Assembly (NCBI GenBank): GCA_050084985.1
Contig: JBITNC010000001.1
Location: 31,186,001-31,250,000, forward strand
DNA: 64,000 bases
Origin: Nageia nagi
Lineage: Eukaryota; Pinophyta
Direction of reading: 5' to 3'
The translations under genes were made by a program, and so were the position numbers. This document shows, piece by piece, positions 57,680 to 64,000 of the stretch (positions are counted from its first letter, which is position 1; every line of letters begins with the position of its first letter). The notes beneath the pieces were generated by a model. That model was not told the DNA's origin. It did not search any database and saw only the letters and a list, made by a program, of their open reading frames with translations.

Positions 57680-59570
57680 GAAAATAAGAGTGGATTGGAT
57701 TGTTGATCCAAGTTCTCAAACAAATTTCATTTCAAAATCCATAGTAAGTAATTTGGGATTGAAAAATTTCAACCATCCAAATCCATATCGTTTGGGTTGG
57801 GTGCATCACAATGCTAATTTGCAAATCACTAAAAAATTTAAGTTGAAATTTTCTATTTGTGCATAGTACATTGATGAAGTTATAGTTGATGTTGTTCCTT
57901 TATACATTTGAGATGTTATTCTTGGTAACCCTTATGTGTGGGACAAAGATGTTATTTATTATAAAAGGTTGAAAAAATTACAATTGATGAAATATGGAAA
58001 GGTGTTTCTAGATAGTGTACATAAAATTTAGAAAAAGCTACATTTGGTCACTTATAGATAGGTAAAATGTCTTGTAAATGCTTCTAAAAAGTTTGTGTTG
58101 ATCATAGTCAAAATAGGACATTCGTGTGAGGTGAATCTCATGCTATCAATAATGTAAAATACTAATTTTAGGTTGTTAATATCATGCAAAAGGAAATAAT
58201 AGATGTAGAAATTGGTTTAGGAGTTTAATAATTTATTTACAATGCCACAAAGATTACCTCCTATGTGACATATACAACATGATATTCAGTTTTTACTTGA
58301 TGCTTCATTACCCAACATATTTTTGTATTGATAATCAATTTTGAAGCAAGAGAAGATAAAGAGGAAAATTTAGGAGTTGGTTGATCAAGGTTTGATCATG
58401 CCAAGTACATATCCATGTGGATCACCTATTATTTTTGTTCCCAAAAAGGATCAAACTTGGAGGATGTGTATTGACTATAGAGCACTTAACAAAATCACCA
58501 TAAAAAATCACTATCCTTTTCCTCGGATAGATGATCTTTTGGATTAGTTTCAAGGGGCATGATTTATCACTAAGATGGAATTAAGGAGTGGATATCACCA
58601 TGTTTTAATCAAGGAGTAGGAAAATTGGAATACCACTTTCAAGATAAGATAAGGCCTATTAGAGTGGCTTATTTTTCCATTTGGTTTATGCAATGCATCA
58701 ACCAAATTTATGAGGGTAATGAATGATGTACTTCATTAATTTATTAATTATTTTATTATTGTATACTTGGATTATATTCTTATTTATATTTCTACTTGGG
58801 AAGAACATGTTGTATATATTAGACAAGTGTTTCAAGATTTACATAGGGAGACGTTGTTGAAAATATCTAAATGTGAGTTTGGAAAAGAGTCTTTGGTATA
58901 TTTGGGCCATGCTATTGGTCATGGATAACTTAAGATAGATCCTAGTAAAGTAAGTGCTTTAGTAGATTGGCCAAATCCATACAATGTAACCAAAGTAAGG
59001 ATTTTATTAGGTTCTATACAATATTTGAGAAAGTTTATCATTGATTTTTCTCATATTTCTTCACCTTTACATGATGTAACTAGTAAGAGGCAAGTGTTGT
59101 AATGGGAAAAACAATAAAAAATATCTTTTGATACCTTAAATCAAAATATTGTTAGTGCAACCATGCTTGCACTTATTGATTTGCAAAAGCCATTTGAAGT
59201 GGAGACTAATGCAAGTGAATATGCCATAGGGGTCATTTTATTACAAGAAGGCAAAACCAATTTCCTATCATTTCAAAAAATTTAGTTGAGCTATTTTTAA
59301 TTATTCTACTTATGATAAGGAAACATATGCATTGGTTAAAGCTATTACCAAGTGGAAACATTACTTAATGGAGAAAGAAATAATCATTCATATTGATCAT
59401 CAACCATTAAAGTACTTACAAACTCAATCAAAATTGCAACAAACTAGACACTATAGATGGATTGATTTTTGCAATAATTTCATCTTGTGATTAAATATAA
59501 GAAAGGAACAAAAAATAAGGTTGTTGATATGCTTTATAGACCACATGTACCTACAAATTCAATTTTATTA
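57680..59570 (+). pseudogene. Protease, RT and RNase H of the gypsy element
   Basis: Protease: IVDPSSQTNFISKSIV and [69 protein letters not shown] and IVYLDYILIYIS near 58757, where YLDY replaces YLDD. RNase H: PFEVETNASEYAIGVILLQE near 59190 (Asn where the first catalytic Asp is expected), YSTYDKETYALVKAI and HQPLKYLQTQSKL. The reading frame is broken several times. Confidence 0.82.
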
Positions 59571-59799
59571 ATAGAATACAATATAATTTTAGGCTATTAA
59601 CAACATGCAAATAAGGGCCTATGAGTTCCCTCTTAGTGCTAAAATCTCTTCCTTTTCTTTATGAGTCATTTTCAAAGGCATATGTGTAGGATCCTAACTT
59701 TGAATAGGTGTATGATTAGTTATTTTCATATAGGTCCAAGTATGAGGGATTAGATGATTTTCATTTACAAAATGGATTTCTTTATCATTTTAATGCATT

Positions 59800-61151
59800 A
59801 TTTGTACCTATAGGTGAAAGGAATAGATCAGTTAGAGAAGCACATACTTCAATGGTTGCAGGACATTTTAGGGTTGGAAAGACATTATGTAATTTGCAAA
59901 GTTATGTATATTGGAAAAAGATGCAATTTCAAATTGTAAAGTACAAAGGAGGTGTTATTTATGTTACACCAATAAGCCAAGTAGTGGAAATTGGATTTGT
60001 ATTAGCCACTTCTAGTACCTTCACATCCATTAGAGTGTATCTTAAAGGATTTTGTAGGAGGATTGCCTATGATGAAGAAGAATCATGACTATTTATTTAT
60101 TGTTATGGATATATTTAGCAATATGTCTATTTTTATTCCTTGTAAGAAGATAATAATAGGATAATATGCTACAAATTGTTTCTTTTCACATGTTTGGGTT
60201 CATTTTGGATTTTCTACTTCTATTGTTTTAGATAGAGATAGTAGATTTTTAGGCAAAGTTTGGACATGTTTGTGGGAAAATATGGACATACGGTTGAATA
60301 GGAGTACTACATTTCATCCTCAAATAGATAGACAAACCATGGTGATGAATAGGATAGTGATTCAACTCTTTAGGTGTTATTGTGCTAAGAATCCTAAGTC
60401 TTGGGATGAACATCTTGAATACATCCAACATTTATATAATAGGAAAGTTCATTCTTCCATTAATAAGAGTCATTTTAAGACTTATTTTTGTTATTTACCA
60501 ACTTCACCTTTTGATTATGTGTTTGGATAGCAAAAGGATAAAGGAGATTCACTTGAGAATGTGGAAAAGCAATTTGAAAATTTTGTTGAAAAGATTATGT
60601 AGATTCATTTGAATGTCCAAAAGCAAATTAAGAAAAGCCAAGCCAAGTACATAATGTGACATGAAAAACATATATTTGACCATAAGTTTCATATATGAGA
60701 TAATTTTTGGTTGCATATTAGTAAGGAGAGGTTGAAAGGACTAGCGAAGAAGTTGAAGCCTATAAGGTATGGACCATTTGAGATTATGGAGCAAGTAAGT
60801 AAGAATGTTTTTAGATTGAATCTACTAACATATATAAACAAATATTCAATTATGAATGTGCAACATTTAAAATTGTATGATCCATCTATGTTGATTGAAA
60901 ATGAAGTAGGTTTAAATCAAAATTTACCATCTCTTGATGACTTAGCACCTAATACTATTGAACTCAAGGAGGATTTCATATTACAAAATAAGGTTCATGA
61001 TACAAGAAGAGATGAGATAGAGCTGTGGTTGGTTGGATTGAAGGGAAAAAAACCTAATAAATACAAGTGGATGGAAAAATCCAAGGTTGGGGGCTTGTAT
61101 CCTAATCTATGCATTTGTGGGACCAAATGCTTTCTCATTAGGGAGGTATGA
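59800..61151 (+). pseudogene. Integrase and possible chromodomain tail of the gypsy element
   Basis: The zinc region starts REAHTSMVAGHFRVGKTLCN. The core has FIVMDIFSNMSIFIPCKK (first Asp near 60095), IVLDRDSRFLGKVW (second Asp near 60230) and RSTTFHPQIDRQTMVMNRIV with Glu unclear. The C-terminal part is open at 60711-61151: KPIRYGPFEIMEQVSKNVFR, NVQHLKLYDPSML. The final LWLVGLKGKKPNKYKWME is spaced like a degraded chromodomain; that reading is an inference. Confidence 0.78.
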
Positions 61152-61180
61152 TCTGAATTGGATCATGTCAAGTTGAAATA

Positions 61181-61864
61181 TGTAGGAGAAGTATGCATTT
61201 TAGAGGTATCTATGCTTGGATATTGATTAAAGAATAAAATGTAAAGGTAATTGATGACCAAAACCACATCATTAATGACCTAATTCTACTATTTTTATGC
61301 CATTAATAGCCTTGGTTTTGATGAATTAGCAGTGGAAATTGAAGGGGCATTAATAATTCAAATAGTTGAGTGGTTCAAGATCATCAATAAACATCTTGGA
61401 GATATTTCCATTCCTATTTAAAGTCATGCTACTCTCTTTATTAACAATATTAATTAGAGAGTTTTGGAATTATAAATATTTGAAGGAAGGATAAGAGTCA
61501 TTCCAAATTTTTTGTAGTTCTAAAGTTATTCTTCTTGCTATAAGATATTGTAGGTAGTGTTGTTGGAGATGGTATTACCATTATTTTAATGGTATTTCTC
61601 TATATGCTTATAATATTGTAATGTCTATAGAAAATAAGAAGAGAAGGATCCAATTCCATGCTAGATTAACCCATATTAGATGAACTAGGATAAATCATTG
61701 TGTTGATATTGTTGTATGTGATTAAGATTGTTAATTTGTAGTTTATAATGTGTAATTTTGAATTTATATGCAATTTGATGAGTCTCATAATGGTGAATAT
61801 TTTTTTTTTCAAATCTATAACTAAGTATTTGAGTATGCTATAAGCATCCAATGATTACGGATCA
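61181..61864 (+). repeat. 3' LTR of the gypsy element
   Basis: 684 bp, partner of 55748-56424, ending TGATTACGGATCA before ATGTT. Confidence 0.88.
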
Positions 61865-61869
61865 ATGTT

Positions 61870-62098
61870 AGAGCTTCAATAGAATTCACCATAACTTTAA
61901 GAAATAGTTCACATAATTAGAGCTTATAAAGCTCTAAAAATCCTTTAGTTTGGTGATTTGAAGGTTGTTATTAGAGTTTAGAAATGTCCAAAAAAGTTTA
62001 TCAACTAGTAGTTGATGAACCTACATTTTATGAGTTTGTATCAAAGCCTGATCCTATTGTTTGGTAGCATGGAAACCTAGTGAACTTGCAAATTCTTC
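61870..62098. other. Unassigned flank of the copia fragment
   Basis: No domain recognised; it may be decayed copia sequence downstream (minus strand) of the integrase fragment. Confidence 0.35.
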
Positions 62099-62547
62099 CT
62101 AGTATAAAATCTTCATTCTTATGTTTATCAATTTTGGAGAGTAGAAAATCATAAAATTATAACAATAAATATGATAAAGTTGTTGGTCAAAAATCATGTC
62201 ACTCTTTGAATATTTGAGAAAATTCACATCTCTTGCAAAGAGAAATTTATTATTTACATCATCATAAATATTATAACCCTTAGAAGTATCTAAGTACCCT
62301 AAGAAAATACATTTTTGAATCCTAAAACCAAGGTTTATTATTTTTTCCTTAGGTACCAAGGCATAAAAAATGAAACCAAAAATCTTGAGATGCCTAGCCA
62401 AAGGAAAACAACCAAAACACATTTCATATGGAGTATTATTATCAAGAGAATGAGAGGGACATATATTTATTAAAGAAATTGTACATTAAACTAAATCATC
62501 CCAAAATAATATTTTCATATTATTAAAAAATAACATTGTATGATGCA
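62099..62547 (-). pseudogene. Ty1/copia integrase C-terminal fragment
   Basis: Minus strand: CTISLINICPSHSLDNNTPY, EMCFGCFPLARHLKIFGFIF and KCIFLGYLDTSKGYNIYD, then ARDVNFLKYS. This is the end of the copia integrase core and the GKCxFLGY-type segment before RT. It is cut at 62547 by the LTR-like unit at 62548. The upstream integrase is missing from the window. Confidence 0.8.
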
Positions 62548-63750
62548 TGTAGACACATAAAAATGATTTATTATTTATTTAATAAATCATATTTAGACTT
62601 CCTAAATGACTTATTACAATATCACAAATGTTAAGATAAAGTTGACATTATAATTAAATGACATATGCTATATTAAATACTATATCATTTATCATGGTTT
62701 ATATTTTAAAGTATCTTGAATATAACAATGATTATATTATTGCTAGAGGTTGACTTTCACTCCTTTCTATGTCCTTGCATGCTACATATGTGAGTGGAAT
62801 AGAATGACCTCCACAAATCAAAATTCTTTGATATGACAAGATATTTGATAGGTGGTTATCAATCATAATATTCATCAAGGTATGATGTATTTCAATGCCA
62901 CCTATTATGAAAAATTATTATAGTATGAGATTTGAAACTTTTTATCTTTGGTGTATATCATAATTTTGCATATCCTGCATCGTTAGTGATATGCATCTTC
63001 TAGATTGAGGGTTTCATATTTTGATTTTTTAGTTGTTCATTCATGAACACAAAGATCCACTATGAATTCACCATGAATCTAATCCCAATTTTCTGAAAAT
63101 AAATTGATATTTGTTATTAAGGATTGTACATACACTTCATATAAGGTGCATATGTTTCATGTATATTTATTATATCTGATATAGTGTTATATATACTCTT
63201 CTTATATTGTAGATCTATTTATTTATTATGTATATTTGTATTATACATAATTTATAGACTACATTTTGGTGAACCTAACTATAGATCTAAAATAATGCAT
63301 AATTTGATAAATTGAAGTATCATTTGTCTACAATATTTAATTGAAACATATATAAAAAATATGGCATCAAATGAACAATAATAAATAATGTGCCATAAAT
63401 ATGAAATAATAGAAACCATTCATCAACCACCACAATGTATTCACATAGATGCATGCCACAAATGGCCTAAATATGCCACATCGCTACCTACATGGAATAT
63501 ATGGATCGATGAAAGGAATGAAAGATATGTGAAAGTGATATGAAGGGTTTAACATATCTATGTAGAGGTGGTGTTACAAAATACCATTATTGATAAGATA
63601 GAGTGATCTAACATGTGTTTAAGTCTCTCTTAGTATTTTGCATGCCCTAATTACATTTCCTTAAGCATATTTTACCCCTTTTATAATAATTATTATTAAA
63701 TATCTAAATGAATTATTTAATAAATAATAATTCATTTTTATGCATCTACA
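62548..63750 (-). mobile_element. LTR-like unit with inverted ~49-bp ends, probably the 3' LTR of an element off the right edge
   Basis: The left end TGTAGACACATAAAAATGATT and the inverted right end TGTAGATGCATAAAAATGAA extend as a diverged inverted repeat for about 49 bp (AT-rich). The right flank CTTTGCCCCTATTTTGAGG is a polypurine tract on the minus strand, so the unit reads as a minus-strand LTR. It interrupts copia integrase. Confidence 0.55.
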
Positions 63751-64000
63751 CTTTGCCCCTATTTTGAGGTGTGATTGAAGTAATGAAATTACATATCCAA
63801 AGAAATACATAAGAAATGTTTTGAGAAATTTGAATTCTTTACTACACTATCCTTTGATAAAGATAATGATGATGAGGGTATCTTATTTCCCCCTTTTAGA
63901 TTGGATGCCCTAAGAAAGGTTTGTGAGTGGTGTTACCAAGGCAAAATCTAAAGAACTATGTCTCTCTAGCCATTGTGGTATCTATATCTTGGAAGGAACT
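63751..64000 (-). other. 3' internal end of a minus-strand LTR element
   Basis: Begins with the polypurine tract complement and continues off the window. No domain seen. Confidence 0.4.

Larger units (their letters stand above)
55748..61864 (+). mobile_element. Complete but decayed Ty3/gypsy element
   Basis: 6.1 kb, LTRs 55748-56424 and 61181-61864 beginning TGTAGGAG and ending GGATCA, flanked by ATATT (55743-55747) and ATGTT (61865-61869), a target duplication with one change. Primer site at 56427; gag, protease, RT, RNase H, integrase and a tail that may be a degraded chromodomain follow in order. LTRs differ by roughly 13% in a sampled 71-bp block, so it is old. Same family as relic 1 (4861-7870). 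Confidence 0.88.

Noticed and set aside
1-64000. CRISPR arrays, bacterial operons, tRNA or rRNA genes
   Set aside because: Repeats here are degenerate or LTR-derived and no cloverleaf or rRNA-like sequence was seen; content is plant nuclear.

Overview
This window is nuclear DNA from a seed plant with a repeat-rich, AT-rich genome. I found no intact host gene, rRNA, tRNA or CRISPR array. It is almost entirely LTR retrotransposons of several ages, many nested in one another, plus two passenger genes that elements have picked up. The evidence for a plant is Ty1/copia and Ty3/gypsy pol domains of plant lineages (a Sirevirus and Tat-type dual-RNase-H elements), initiator-Met-tRNA primer binding sites, and plant mobile domain (PMD) genes. 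The species cannot be told from the sequence.

Layout. Bases 1-4114: 3' end of a plus-strand Tat-type element. It carries an antisense PMD gene (1-1520, minus) and then an LTR from 2504. Bases 4861-7870: decayed Ty3/gypsy gag-pol (relic 1). Bases 8930-9641: gag and protease of an old plus-strand gypsy relic. This relic is the host of a nest and resumes at 40943.

The nest is 9642-40937. Level 1 is a short-LTR, copia-like, non-autonomous element (LTRs 9642-9926 and 40654-40937, target duplication TGGTT). Its single long coding frame has a GAG-like N-terminus and an unrecognised acidic, Cys-rich C-terminus, and it holds an antisense neprosin-like gene fragment. Level 2 is a minus-strand Tat-type Ty3/gypsy element (12000-39239, target duplication ATGAT) with gag, protease, RT, two RNases H, integrase, an unknown sense ORF and an antisense intron-containing PMD gene. 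Level 3 is a plus-strand Sirevirus (12114-21630) inserted in the 3' LTR of level 2. Removing level 2 rejoins the level 1 coding frame in phase, which confirms the nesting.

Bases 41573-49880: a second, older minus-strand Tat-type element without PMD. Bases 49880-50880: plus-strand gypsy RNase H/integrase remains, perhaps the end of the nest's host, interrupted by a TA/TG-rich inverted repeat. Bases 51013-52620: minus-strand copia RT. Bases 54060-54860: an LTR-like sequence related to the second Tat-type element. Bases 55748-61864: a complete but decayed plus-strand Ty3/gypsy element with both LTRs. Bases 62099-62547: a minus-strand copia integrase fragment cut by an LTR-like unit (62548-63750) whose body runs off the right edge.

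The points most worth a second look are: (1) the PMD gene carried antisense in two Tat-type elements with the same intron position, (2) the non-autonomous element with an unrecognised C-terminal coding region and a captured gene fragment, (3) LTR divergences that run opposite to the nesting order, and (4) a pair of hairpins whose stems differ in sequence but keep pairing. All coordinates and divergence counts were read by eye.
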